Positions 6,870 to 14,969 of a stretch of DNA of 64,000 nt are shown piece by piece. The DNA comes from Cryptosporangium sp044454545 (GTDB lineage Bacteria; Actinomycetota; Actinomycetes; Mycobacteriales; Cryptosporangiaceae), in NCBI RefSeq assembly GCF_044454545.1, contig NZ_JBITDV010000002.1, positions 806,001-870,000 of the forward strand, in the 5' to 3' direction. Both the position numbers and the translations under genes were made by a program. The stretch's first letter is position 1; the number at the start of each line of letters is the position of its first letter. The notes beneath the pieces were generated by a model that was given only the letters and a program-made list of their open reading frames with translations, ran no database searches and was not told the DNA's origin.

Positions 6870-8720
6870 ATGACGCCCGACGTGCTCGCGGCACTGCGCG
6901 GGGGGCTCCGGCTGCGCGGTTTCCGGTTGTGCGGGCTCCGGTTGCGCGGGTTCCGACGGCCGGTGATCGCGACCGGCCGCGCGATGGCCGCCATCGCCGG
7001 AGCGTCGTACCTGGTCGGCGGTGCGATCGGCCTGGCGTGCGCGCTGCTGGCGGGGGAACGGGGTCGCACTCCGGTCCTCGCGCTGGCGGTCCTCGCGATC
7101 CTGCTCGGCTGCGGGCTGGGCGTCGTCGCGGTCCGGGGCATCCGGATGAGCCCGGCGGTGTACTACGCGCTGGCCGTCGTCGCGATCGGGGCGATCGGGA
7201 TCGGTGTGCGGGTCGAGCGCGGCCAGATCCTGGCGATGGCGCTCGCCGCCCAGCTGACGCTCGTCACGATCTTCGCGTTCGCGTTCTTCACCTGGCCGGC
7301 CGCCTGGGTGCTCCAGTTCCTCAGCGTCGTGACGCTGCTCGTCGCGAAGCTGCAGTGGGACGCCGTGCCCTGGGCGGCGGTCATCGCGATGTCCGGCCAG
7401 AACGTCATCCTCGGGGTCATCCTCGGCTGGCTGGTGCGAGCGGCCGCGCGCGCGGAGACCGACGACCTCACCGGTCTGCCCGACCGGCGCGGGTTCGACC
7501 GGGCCCTGGACGCGGCGACCGCCCGCGCGGCCCGGTCCGACCGTCCGCTGAGCATCGCGTTCCTCGACCTGGACGACTTCGGCGCGTACAACGCCCAGCA
7601 GGGCGTGCCGGCCGGCGACCGCCTGCTCCAGGCGGTCGGCCACGATCTGGTGGCGGTCGTGGCAGACGACACCGTCGTCGCCCGCTCCGGTAGCGACCGG
7701 TTCGCGCTGATCGTCCCGGCGGCCGGGGCGGACACGATCGCGACGCTCGAGCGTTTCCGGGCCGACGACCGGACGCGGTTCTCCGCCGGGGTGGCCGGAT
7801 GGCGTCCCGGCGACACCCCGGCCACGCTGGCCGGCCGGGCCGACACCGCCCTCGACGAGGCTCGCCGCGCCGGTGGAAGCCGGATCTTCTGCAGCGCCGA
7901 CACCGCCGCCGACAGCTGGGCCGAGATGGCCTCGGCGCTGACGGCCGGTGAGTTCACGGTCGCCTACCAGCCGATCACCGATCTGAAGTCGGGCGCGGTC
8001 ACCGGCGCCGAAGCGCTGCTGCGCTGGACCCGCCCGGGCCGCGGCCCGGTCTCGCCGGTCGACTTCATCCCGCAAGCCGAGCGCAGCGGTTTCGTCGCCG
8101 AACTCGGCCGGTTCGTGCTCGAGTCGGCCTGCCGGGAGGCCGCGACCTGGACGCGGGCCGTCCCGGCCAAGGTCGCGGTCAACGTCTCGGGCCGTGAGTT
8201 GCACCAGCACGACTACTACGAGCAGGTCGCGGAGGTGCTGATCGCGTCCGGGCTGCCGCCGGAGCGCCTGGTGCTGGAGGTGACCGAGAGCACGCTCGAA
8301 GCCGACTCCCCGATCGCGCTCACGACCCTGCGCCGGCTCCGGGCGCTCGGCATCCGGGTGGCGATCGACGACTTCGGCACCGGCTGGTCGTCGCTGAGCC
8401 GGCTCAGCCACCTGCCCGCCGACATCCTGAAGATCGACCGGTCGTTCGTCGCCGCGATCCCGCCCGAGGCGACCTCGGCTCCGCTGATCACGGCGATCAC
8501 CGCGCTCGCGTCGGCGATGGGGCTGCGTACGGTCGCCGAGGGGGTCGAGGAGGTGCACCAGGCCGCGCTGCTCGCCCGCCACGGGTGCGACGAGGGCCAG
8601 GGCTGGCTGCACGGACGCCCGGGCGACGGCGCCGTGATCCGCGAAGCCCTGCGCACCCGCGGCGACGCCCTCCCGGCCCCCGACGCCACTCAGCGGACAG
8701 TGCGGAACACCCCGGCCTGA
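6870..8720 (+). CDS. Membrane cyclic-di-GMP protein: degenerate GGDEF plus EAL domain
   Basis: The 616-residue protein has about five to six membrane segments in its first 190 residues, then a GGDEF-type domain (DDLTGLPDRRGFDRAL to about 345) and an EAL domain (about 365-600). The GGDEF signature is replaced by SGSDRF, so diguanylate cyclase activity is unlikely. The EAL residues look intact: AEALLRW, VNVSGREL, LEVTEST, IDDFGTGWSS, LKIDRSF, AEGVEE and EGQGWLHGRP. It is therefore probably a c-di-GMP phosphodiesterase. ATG 6870 is preferred over an upstream GTG (6825) that would start inside the divergent regulator's promoter. A short Leu-Arg-Gly repeat (6905-6955) encodes the basic N-terminus. 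Confidence 0.9.
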   Translation: MTPDVLAALRGGLRLRGFRLCGLRLRGFRRPVIATGRAMAAIAGASYLVGGAIGLACALLAGERGRTPVLALAVLAILLGCGLGVVAVRGIRMSPAVYYALAVVAIGAIGIGVRVERGQILAMALAAQLTLVTIFAFAFFTWPAAWVLQFLSVVTLLVAKLQWDAVPWAAVIAMSGQNVILGVILGWLVRAAARAETDDLTGLPDRRGFDRALDAATARAARSDRPLSIAFLDLDDFGAYNAQQGVPAGDRLLQAVGHDLVAVVADDTVVARSGSDRFALIVPAAGADTIATLERFRADDRTRFSAGVAGWRPGDTPATLAGRADTALDEARRAGGSRIFCSADTAADSWAEMASALTAGEFTVAYQPITDLKSGAVTGAEALLRWTRPGRGPVSPVDFIPQAERSGFVAELGRFVLESACREAATWTRAVPAKVAVNVSGRELHQHDYYEQVAEVLIASGLPPERLVLEVTESTLEADSPIALTTLRRLRALGIRVAIDDFGTGWSSLSRLSHLPADILKIDRSFVAAIPPEATSAPLITAITALASAMGLRTVAEGVEEVHQAALLARHGCDEGQGWLHGRPGDGAVIREALRTRGDALPAPDATQRTVRNTPA

Positions 8721-8739
8721 GGGGATGGCCCGCCACCGC

Positions 8740-9834
8740 TCAGCGGCGCAGGACGAAGAACGTGACCACCGCGGCCACCACGAGCAGCCCGGCCAGCACC
8801 GCCAGCGCGATCTTCAGCTTGCTGAACGGCCGGTCGCCCGCCACCTCGGCGGTGCGTCCGTTGATCAGCACCTGGTAGGTCGTGCCCGCGTACAGGTACG
8901 CGCAGATCCACACCGGTAGCAGCATCAGCTTGAACATCACCCGCGAGTAGCTGGTGTTCACCGAGTGCACGCGCTGCTCGTCACCGCCGATGTCCTGCCG
9001 GCAGTCCGACTCGATGACCGACGCCATCCGGTTGCGGGCGACGCCCATGCCCTCCTCGGGCTCGACGTCGTACCGCAGCGTCTGGTGACCGGCCAGGAAG
9101 TTCGGGTCGTAGGGCTTGGACTCGGTCAGCGGCCACGGTTCGAGCGCGTCCAGGCGCTCCGGCGGCACCTTGCCGGTGCCGCGCACCAGGATGTCGTCGA
9201 AGTCCCGCCACACCGAGCCGCTCGCCGGCCACCAGCGGGTGTGCCGGACCTGGCGGGTCTCGGTGCGTTCCTGGCCGTTGTCGTCCCGCACCGTGTACGT
9301 CTCGGTCACGTAGTAGTACTCGCCGCGCTCACCGGTATACGACGACTGCGTGCTGGCGTCGTACGTCCAGTGCGGGAGGTACGTGCTGCGGACGGTCTCC
9401 GCGGTCGTGACCTTCTTCAGCTGGTTCGGCGCGAACCAGCGGCTCGCCACCCATTTCTGCAGCGCGTCCCGCACGCCGGCCCGGTCGACCGTGAACGGCA
9501 GCACGGCCTCCGGGACGACCATCTCCCCGGTGTCGACGTTGGCCACCACCGGCGCGCCGCAGAACTGACATCGGTCGGAGATCGCGTCCGACTCCGTGAC
9601 CGCGCCGCAGCCGGGGCAGGTGAAGACGTAGTTGGCCAGCGTCGCGACCGGCTTGCGGGGCAGCCGGACGAACTCGTCCCAGGAGTGTTCGCGCACGGCC
9701 CGGTCGGCGGCCACCTGGATGTGCTGCCGGCTGCCGCAGTAGGGGCACTGCAACGCGTCGGTGCCGGGCGCGAACTCCAGGTTCGCGCCGCAGTTCGTGC
9801 AGGGGAAGACCCGCTGCGTCTGCGGTGCGCTCAC
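8740..9834 (-). CDS. Zinc-ribbon membrane protein, YdjG-like
   Basis: Two four-cysteine zinc ribbons open the 364-residue protein: CTNC/CPYC (about 12-35) and CPGC/CQFC (about 75-95). A soluble middle region follows, and two hydrophobic segments near the C-terminus (VMFKLMLLPVWICAYLYAG and KIALAVLAGLLVVAAVVTFF) place it in the membrane. The GTG start at 9834 overlaps the stop of the SPFH gene as GTGA, so the two are translationally coupled. In Bacillus the comparable pair YdjG/YdjI works with the PspA membrane-stress protein; no pspA is seen here. The YdjG link rests on architecture and partner. Confidence 0.78.
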   Translation of the reverse strand: MSAPQTQRVFPCTNCGANLEFAPGTDALQCPYCGSRQHIQVAADRAVREHSWDEFVRLPRKPVATLANYVFTCPGCGAVTESDAISDRCQFCGAPVVANVDTGEMVVPEAVLPFTVDRAGVRDALQKWVASRWFAPNQLKKVTTAETVRSTYLPHWTYDASTQSSYTGERGEYYYVTETYTVRDDNGQERTETRQVRHTRWWPASGSVWRDFDDILVRGTGKVPPERLDALEPWPLTESKPYDPNFLAGHQTLRYDVEPEEGMGVARNRMASVIESDCRQDIGGDEQRVHSVNTSYSRVMFKLMLLPVWICAYLYAGTTYQVLINGRTAEVAGDRPFSKLKIALAVLAGLLVVAAVVTFFVLRR

Positions 9835-10922
9835 TGCGGTGGCAGGGGAGGCGGAACGGCGCCGAGCACGCCGGCCAGTTCCGACACCTGCTCGGCGGGC
9901 AGCCACTGGGCCATGCCCTGCTTCCACACCAGCGTGGAACGGGTCAGCGCCCCGCTGCGTGCCTGCGCGGCCAGCCCGGCGTCGTCGAACGGACCGGCCT
10001 GCTGACCGCCGGTGCCGATGTACCACTCGGTCGTCGGCAGTGGTGGCGGTCCGGCGGCCGGAGCGGCCTGGTTCATCGACTGCGCCATCCGCTGACCGGC
10101 GGCCATCCCGAGCCCCAGCCCGAAGCCCTCGCCGGCACCCCCACCGGGGTTGTTCGCGGCGTCCTCGATCGCGTTCGCGGTCTGGAACTTCGTGTACTGG
10201 TCGAGGTTGCCGAGCACCCCCATCTGGGTGCGCTTGTCCAGCGCCTGCTCGACCTCCGGCGGCACCGAGATGTTCTCGATGATGAACCGGGGGATCACGA
10301 TGCCGATCCCGGACAGGTCTTCGCTCAGCACCGCGGCGAGTTTCTGCCCGATCTCCTGCTGGTGAGCGGCCAGGTCGATCATCGGCACCTGGGCGGTCGC
10401 GAGCGCGCTGCCGAGGTGGCTCACGGTCAGCTGCCGGAGATATTCGGCGACCTCTTCGGTGCGGAACTGCGGGTCGGTGCCGACCAGTTCGGTGAGCAGC
10501 TTCTTCGGGTCCGACACCCGGACCGCGTACGCACCGAACGCGCGCAGGCGCACCACGCCGAACTCCGGGTCGCGGACCGTGACCGGGTTCTGCGTGCCCC
10601 ACTTCATGTCGGTGAAGACCCGGGTGTTGACGAAGTACACCTCGGCCTTCCACGGCGAGTTGAACCCGTACTTCCACCCCTTGAGCGTCGAGAGGATCGG
10701 CAGGTTCTGGGTCTCGAGCGTGTACGTGCCGGGCCCGAACGCGTCCGCGATCTGGCCCTCGTTGACGAACACCGCGACCTGCGACTCGCGCACGATGAGC
10801 TTGGCGCCCATCTTGATCTCGTTCTGGTAGCGCGGGAACCGCCAGACGATCGTGTCGCGGCTGTCATCGAGCCACTCGATGATGTCGATGAACTCGCCGC
10901 GGATCTTGTCCATCAGGCCCAT
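9831..10922 (-). CDS. SPFH/Band 7 domain protein with C-terminal GYF_2 domain, YdjI-like
   Basis: ATG 10922 follows GGGGAGA and gives 363 residues. The first 270 residues match the YdjI branch of SPFH proteins (MGLMDKIRGEFIDIIEWLDD, SRDTIVWRFPRYQNEIKMGA, IIENISVPPEVEQALDKR). No clear membrane span is present, so membrane contact probably comes through its partner. A Gly/Ala/Pro linker (about 275-310) leads to a GYF_2-type domain (EWYIGTGGQQAGPFDDAGL, TLVWKQGMAQWLPA), a proline-rich-peptide binder. It is coupled to the zinc-ribbon membrane gene downstream. Role inferred: a scaffold at stressed membrane. Confidence 0.85.
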   Translation of the reverse strand: MGLMDKIRGEFIDIIEWLDDSRDTIVWRFPRYQNEIKMGAKLIVRESQVAVFVNEGQIADAFGPGTYTLETQNLPILSTLKGWKYGFNSPWKAEVYFVNTRVFTDMKWGTQNPVTVRDPEFGVVRLRAFGAYAVRVSDPKKLLTELVGTDPQFRTEEVAEYLRQLTVSHLGSALATAQVPMIDLAAHQQEIGQKLAAVLSEDLSGIGIVIPRFIIENISVPPEVEQALDKRTQMGVLGNLDQYTKFQTANAIEDAANNPGGGAGEGFGLGLGMAAGQRMAQSMNQAAPAAGPPPLPTTEWYIGTGGQQAGPFDDAGLAAQARSGALTRSTLVWKQGMAQWLPAEQVSELAGVLGAVPPPLPPQ

Positions 10923-11076
10923 CGGTTTTCTCCCCACTCGGATACGCCACACCTGTGTAGCAGGCAACGACGAGAGGTCCCCACGCGGCCAGGCGATTCC
11001 ACCCGGTTTAGGACGCTCAACAGTCAGCTATCCATCAGGACCGCTCGTCCCGGTCCCGGCTGGCAGGATCGACACC

Positions 11077-11409
11077 ATGACCCGGCCCCTGCACCAGCTC
11101 AAAGCGGAATTCTTCAAGACGCTGGGGCATCCGGCGCGCATCCGGGTCCTGGAGTTGCTCAGCCGGCGTGAGCACGCGGTGTCGGAGATGGTGCCAGAGG
11201 TCGGCGTCGAGGCCGCCAACCTGTCGCAGCACCTCGCCGTCCTGCGCCGGACCGGCCTGGTCACCACCCGCAAGGAAGGCTCCACCGTCTACTACTCGCT
11301 GACCAGCCCGCACGTCGCCGAGTTGCTGGCGGTCGCGCGCGAGATCCTGACCGGAGTCCTGTCCGGGCAGATGGAACTCCTGGAAGACCTCCGCGCCCCC
11401 ACCGGCTAG
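11077..11409 (+). CDS. ArsR-family winged-helix regulator
   Basis: A 110-residue single-domain winged helix: AEFFKTLGHPARIRVLELL, the recognition region VEAANLSQHLAVLRRTGLV and the wing KEGSTVYYSLTSP. No metal-binding cysteine motif (ELCVCD) is present, so it probably does not sense metals in the SmtB/ArsR manner. It is divergent from the SPFH gene; the 150-base gap contains the small dyad ACACCTGTGT near 10956. No obvious target other than itself or the SPFH pair is adjacent. Its 3' end touches the repeat island. Confidence 0.87.
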   Translation: MTRPLHQLKAEFFKTLGHPARIRVLELLSRREHAVSEMVPEVGVEAANLSQHLAVLRRTGLVTTRKEGSTVYYSLTSPHVAELLAVAREILTGVLSGQMELLEDLRAPTG

Positions 11410-11579
11410 CCGCTCGCCGCCGTCGTGGTTGCTCTGCTTCTTCCCTACGCCTGCCCGGCGAGGCCCCGCCCCTCCGCGTCCGCCGCCCAGTCGGCCCGGC
11501 CGTAACGCCCCGCCCCGCCGTCCCTGCTTGCCCGCCCACCCTCAGGTGGCCGGGGGTGTGCACAGCTCCCCGACCCCGA

Positions 11580-11735
11580 CCCCGGTTCCGGCCTCAGTCG
11601 CGGTTCCGGCCTCAGTCCCGGTTCCGGCTCGGGTCCCGGCCCCGGCCCCGGCCCCGGCCCCGGCCCCGGCCCCGGCCTCAGCCCCGGCCCCGGCCCCGGC
11701 CTCAGCCCCGGCCCGGCCCCGGTTTCGGCCACCGC
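11580..11735. repeat. Hexamer and 18-base GC repeats
   Basis: GTTCCGGCCTCAGTC-type units (from 11583) pass into an almost pure CCCCGG hexamer run (11634-11720), interrupted by CCTCAG at regular steps. Read on the minus strand it would encode Gly-Ala dipeptides, but no gene structure supports translation. Confidence 0.85.
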
Positions 11736-11949
11736 GACCGCAGCCGACGTAGTCGTCGCCGCGACCGTGGCGGCAGCCGCGTCTGTAGCCGCAGCCGCGC
11801 TCACAGCCGTAGCTGTAACCGCGTCCGCAGCGGGGGATCGCATTCGCAGGAGGGAGTGCAGCCGCAGCCCCAACCCCGGGCGCTGCAGCCGTCGCCGCGA
11901 CCGCGCCTGTAGTCGGGACCGTGCCCGACGCCGTGCCCGCGCCCCGCGC

Positions 11950-12012
11950 CCGGGGTCGTGCTAGCACCCGCGCCCGCACCCGCGCCCGGGGTCGTGCTAG
12001 CGCCCGGGGTCG
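11950..12012 (+). repeat. 36-bp direct repeat
   Basis: The core CCCGGGGTCGTGCTAGC occurs at about 11950 and 11986, with a third partial copy (GCCCGGGGTCG) directly after, giving a 36-bp step inside the repeat island. Confidence 0.7.
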
Positions 12013-12237
12013 CGACGGCAGCTACACCCGGGCCCGCGTCCTGGGGTCGCGCTCGCGTCCGGGCCGCAACTGGGCGGGGTCTGCGAAAGCGACGGCAGCC
12101 GTGTCCGAGACCGCTCCTGCGTTGGGGCGCGCTCGCGACCGAGCACCGCGCTCGCGCGACAGCGGCTACGCCGATGCCGCGCCTGGACCCGGGCCGGGGC
12201 CGGGGTTCCGACCGTGCCCGACGCCGAGCCCGTGACC

Positions 12238-12347
12238 GTTCCCGTGCCCGGGGGTCGTGCCCGCGCCCGACGCCGTGCCCGTGCCCGACGCCGTTCCCGT
12301 GCCCGGGGGTCGTGCCCGCGCCCGACGCCGTGCCCGGGCCCGTGCCC
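12238..12347 (+). repeat. 55-bp direct repeat, two tandem copies
   Basis: A unit beginning GTTCCCGTGCCCGGGGGTCG at 12238 recurs at 12293. The second copy diverges after its first 43 bases or so. The unit length is not a multiple of three. Confidence 0.75.
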
Positions 12348-12829
12348 GGCCCCGGGCCCGCGCCCTTGCCCGTGCCGCGACCTGCGGCGACAGCTGCGAC
12401 CGCGACGGACGGTCGGGCCGCGACTGGAGTCCAGCCCACGACAGCGGGCGCCCGCAGCCGGGTCGCGACCTTCAGCTCGGCCGGCAAGCGTGGGGTTTGC
12501 GGCGCGACGGCAGCGAAGAGCCCTGCGTGATCGGGCGCCCGCAACCAGTCCGCCGGCGCGCGCGGCAGGCGGCGCGGGCGGCAGGCGGCGCGCGGCGTTC
12601 GGTGGGCGGCTTCCGGGGAGCGCGGGCCGAGCTCGTGACGGGCTTCAGCCGCCCCAGCGGCCGGGAGACCTTGCACACCCCCGCCCGCCGGAGGGTGGGT
12701 GAGCCACCACGCACGGGCCGGCGGGGCGTGACGGCCGGGCCGACCGCGCGTCGGAGGCGGAGGGCGGCGAGCGCAACCGGGCCGGCGTAAGGAAGAAGGT
12801 GAAGTCCACTTGCGAATAGTCGCAACTGC

Positions 12830-12835
12830 TAATCT
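12830..12835 (+). promoter_or_regulatory. Candidate -10 with adjacent dyad
   Basis: TAATCT lies about 50 bases before the GTG of the Roadblock-like gene. Just upstream, TGCGA-ATAG-TCGCA (12811-12824) is a perfect 5-bp dyad that may bind a regulator. The repeat island ends 12 bases before this dyad. Confidence 0.35.
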
Positions 12836-12885
12836 GCGGTCATCTTCAGTCTGTGGGGGCGCGACCCGACAGCGAGGAGAAGAAC

Positions 12886-13257
12886 GTGGCCAGTCCGGAC
12901 GTCGCCCTGAAGGACGCGATGCAGATCGAGGGATCGATCGGTGTCGCACTCGTCGACTACAGCAGCGGGATGGCGCTCGCCACGCTGGGCGGCACCAAGG
13001 AATTCGACCTGAACGTCGCCGCGGCGGGCAACACCGACGTCGTGCGCGCGAAGATGCGGGCGATGGAGATGCTCAACCTCGGTGATCACATCGAGGACGT
13101 TCTCATCACGCTGCGGCACCAGTACCACCTGATCCGGCCGTTGCAGGGCCGCAGCAGCAAGGGGCTGTTCCTCTACCTGGCGCTCGACCGTCAGCGCGCG
13201 AACCTGGCGATGGCCAGGCACCAACTCTCGCGCGTCGAGAGCCAGTTGGAGATGTGA
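12886..13257 (+). CDS. Roadblock/LC7-like small protein
   Basis: The GTG at 12886 follows GAGGAGA with good spacing, giving 123 residues. The pattern ALKDAMQIEGSIGVALVDYS-SGMALA, then a helix with AGNTDVVRAKMRAMEML, then strands VLITLRHQYHLIRPL and GLFLYLALDR fits the Roadblock/LC7 fold. Actinobacterial members act with small GTPases and sensor kinases in conservons, but no such partners are next to this gene. A perfect 13-bp hairpin follows the stop, so it is probably transcribed alone. Confidence 0.6.
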   Translation: MASPDVALKDAMQIEGSIGVALVDYSSGMALATLGGTKEFDLNVAAAGNTDVVRAKMRAMEMLNLGDHIEDVLITLRHQYHLIRPLQGRSSKGLFLYLALDRQRANLAMARHQLSRVESQLEM

Positions 13258-13259
13258 GC

Positions 13260-13290
13260 CGGCCGCGGCCCGGGGCCCGGGCCGCGGCCG
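13260..13290. terminator. GC-rich hairpin between convergent genes
   Basis: Arms 13260-13272 and 13278-13290 pair perfectly over 13 bp around a 5-base loop, directly after the Roadblock-like gene and before the end of the SDR gene. Confidence 0.7.
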
Positions 13291-13352
13291 TTGAGCAGCG
13301 CGCAGGTCCCTGATCGGGCCGGCGTCCACACCCCCTCGAGACCGGCGGCCCG

Positions 13353-14180
13353 TCAGAGCTGCCCTCCGGCGTCGACGACCATCGTGGTGCCGGTGACGTA
13401 GCGCCCGGCGTCGCTGACCAGGTAGAGGATCGCGTTGCTGATGTCGGCCGGGTCGAGCGCGACGACCGGGAGCTTGTTCAGCTGCTTCGCCGCCTCGGCG
13501 AAGTCTTCCTCGGTCGGGTTCTCCAGGTCCGGGCGGAAGAGCCGGTAGGTCGGGTCGTTGAGGATCATGCCGGTGGCCACGGTCGTGGGGTGCACGGTGT
13601 TGACCCGGATGCTCTCCGGCGCCAGCTCCTTCGCCATCACCTTCATGAGCATGACCAGACCGGCCTTGGCCGCGGAGTAGTGCGCGGTGTTGGCGTTGGC
13701 CCAGATCGCGGCGAGCGAGCTGGTGATCACGACCGAACCGCCCCGTCCACCGGCCTGGAGGTGCGGTACGGACGCCTTCAGGGTCTTCCACTGACCGGTC
13801 AGGTTGATCTCGATCATCTCGTCCCAGACCGACTCGTCCATGTCGAGGGTCGGGGCCGGGGTCGAGATGCCGGCGTTGGCCAGCACGATGTCGAGGCGGC
13901 CGAGCTCGGCCACGCCGGCGTCGACGGCTGCCTTCAGCGCGGCGTAGTCGCGGATGTCCACCTGCGACGCGATGATGCGCCGATCGAGGGCCTCGACCTG
14001 GGTGACGGTCTCGGCCAGGTCTTCCGGCGTGGCCATCGGGTAGGGGACGGTCTCGGCCTGCTTGCACAGGTCGACGGCGATGATGTCGGCGCCTTCGCGG
14101 GCCAGGGTCAGCGCATGGCTGCGTCCCTGACCGCGGGCGGCACCGGTGATGAAGGCGACTTTGCCCTCGAGCTGTCCCAT
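13353..14180 (-). CDS. Mycofactocin-coupled SDR family oxidoreductase
   Basis: Short-chain dehydrogenase of 275 residues. It has the nucleotide motif TGAARGQGRSHA (about 11-22), NAGIS, and the catalytic Ser (ITSSLAA) and YSAAK motif. The opening MGQLEGKVAFITGAARGQGR with IIAVDLCKQ is typical of the SDR branch that keeps its NAD cofactor bound and passes electrons to mycofactocin; the link is family knowledge, and no mycofactocin genes are in view. The ATG at 14180 follows GAGAGGA. It starts 11 bases after the TetR gene's stop, so both form one operon, and the TetR protein is the likely regulator of this enzyme. Confidence 0.9.
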   Translation of the reverse strand: MGQLEGKVAFITGAARGQGRSHALTLAREGADIIAVDLCKQAETVPYPMATPEDLAETVTQVEALDRRIIASQVDIRDYAALKAAVDAGVAELGRLDIVLANAGISTPAPTLDMDESVWDEMIEINLTGQWKTLKASVPHLQAGGRGGSVVITSSLAAIWANANTAHYSAAKAGLVMLMKVMAKELAPESIRVNTVHPTTVATGMILNDPTYRLFRPDLENPTEEDFAEAAKQLNKLPVVALDPADISNAILYLVSDAGRYVTGTTMVVDAGGQL

Positions 14181-14191
14181 GAGGGGTCCTC

Positions 14192-14770
14192 TCAGGTGTT
14201 GATCCAGGCCGGGAGGCACTGCACGAGTGCGCCGACCAGGTCGTCCAGCGAGTGCTGGGGCTCTGGGGTGGCCAGCCAGGTTCCGAGAACGCCGAGGACG
14301 CCGCCGGCCAGGAAGTGGGCGGTGACGACCGGGTCGGCGTCGGCCGGCCGGTTGGGGTGGCGGGACAGCGCCCGGACGGCGCGATCCACGTAGGCGGCGG
14401 CGATCGCCTGCTTGACCCCGGGTGCGGCCCCGGGACCCAGCAGGTTGACGTACGAGGCGCGGCGCTCGTGCACGAACCGGACGACGTCGGTCAGCGCCCG
14501 GCGGCTGGCCTCGGCCGGGCTGACCGACCGATCGGCTCGCAGCACGATGTCGGAGTTCGCCACCACGTCGAAGAGTTCGCCCAGAGCGTGCACGGCGAGG
14601 TCTTCCGGGGACTCGAAGTGCGTGTAGAAGCTCGTCCGGTTGACTCCGGCCGCCCGGGTGAGCGAGGCCACGGTCATCGTCGCCGGGTCCTGCGTCCGCA
14701 CCGCCTCGCGGAACGCGGCCACGAGCCTCTCCCGGGTGCGCACCGCGCGCGGGTCGGTGTTGTCGACCAT
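14192..14770 (-). CDS. TetR-family transcriptional regulator
   Basis: 192 residues from the ATG at 14770. The N-terminal helix-turn-helix is clear (TRERLVAAFREAVR, MTVASLTRAAGVNRTSFYTH, FESPEDLAVHALGEL). The C-terminal ligand domain is not assignable. An ATG-like start at 14815 would run through a dyad at 14805-14826 that looks like its operator, which argues for the shorter protein. It is the first gene of a two-gene operon with the SDR at 13353-14180. Confidence 0.9.
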   Translation of the reverse strand: MVDNTDPRAVRTRERLVAAFREAVRTQDPATMTVASLTRAAGVNRTSFYTHFESPEDLAVHALGELFDVVANSDIVLRADRSVSPAEASRRALTDVVRFVHERRASYVNLLGPGAAPGVKQAIAAAYVDRAVRALSRHPNRPADADPVVTAHFLAGGVLGVLGTWLATPEPQHSLDDLVGALVQCLPAWINT

Positions 14771-14804
14771 GGACCGTTTCCCGCTCACGCTTCGGACGTT
14801 AGCT

Positions 14805-14826
14805 CTAACAGACACCTGTCGTCTAG
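14805..14826. promoter_or_regulatory. Dyad, candidate operator of the TetR-SDR operon
   Basis: The 22-base segment has the form CTA-N3-GACA-CC-TGTC-N3-TAG, with arms matching at 7 of 11 positions on each side. It lies about 35 bases upstream of the TetR gene's start, on its promoter side. Confidence 0.4.
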
Positions 14827-14956
14827 ATGCTTCCGAGCTGCGGTGACGTTTTTGGCACTCGGTGGCGGAAAGTCGGGCGGCGGTCTCGCCGCGATCGGCG
14901 CCGCTCGCCCCGGGGGTGATTCGCTAACTGCTGTGGCACAGATCTTCTGCTCCGCA

Positions 14957-14962
14957 TATCAT
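14957..14962 (+). promoter_or_regulatory. Candidate -10 element of a leaderless promoter
   Basis: TATCAT (TANNNT) stands exactly 7 bases before the ATG at 14970 and no Shine-Dalgarno sequence is present, the same layout as at 4434. Confidence 0.45.
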
Positions 14963-14969
14963 TTGCGCC

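Larger units (their letters stand above)
11437..12798. repeat. GC-rich repeat island bounded by about 127-bp imperfect inverted repeats
   Basis: This stretch holds no supportable gene. The left end (11437-11563) and the right end (12672-12798) are inverted copies of each other: both outer ends read CTTCTTCC-YTACGCC into the island, and both inner ends read CGGGGGTGTGCA. The shared core GTCGGCCCGGCCGT-ACGCCCCGCC stands out; by eye identity is about three quarters. Between them lie (CCCCGG)-type hexamer runs and longer direct repeats. Long open frames on both strands here are explained by repeat composition (Gly-Ala, Pro-Ala, Arg runs). No target-site duplication or transposase was found. Confidence 0.75.

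Noticed and set aside
6081..8612. An 843-codon minus-strand frame across the GGDEF-EAL gene
   Set aside because: Only its last 228 codons (from GTG 6767) are a real gene; the rest is antisense to the c-di-GMP protein.
11542..12949. Long open frames on both strands rich in Gly-Ala, Pro-Ala and Arg (for example minus strand 11542-11979 and 11801-12949)
   Set aside because: They follow from hexamer repeats and extreme GC content; no ribosome sites, no domain, and frames on both strands are equally open.
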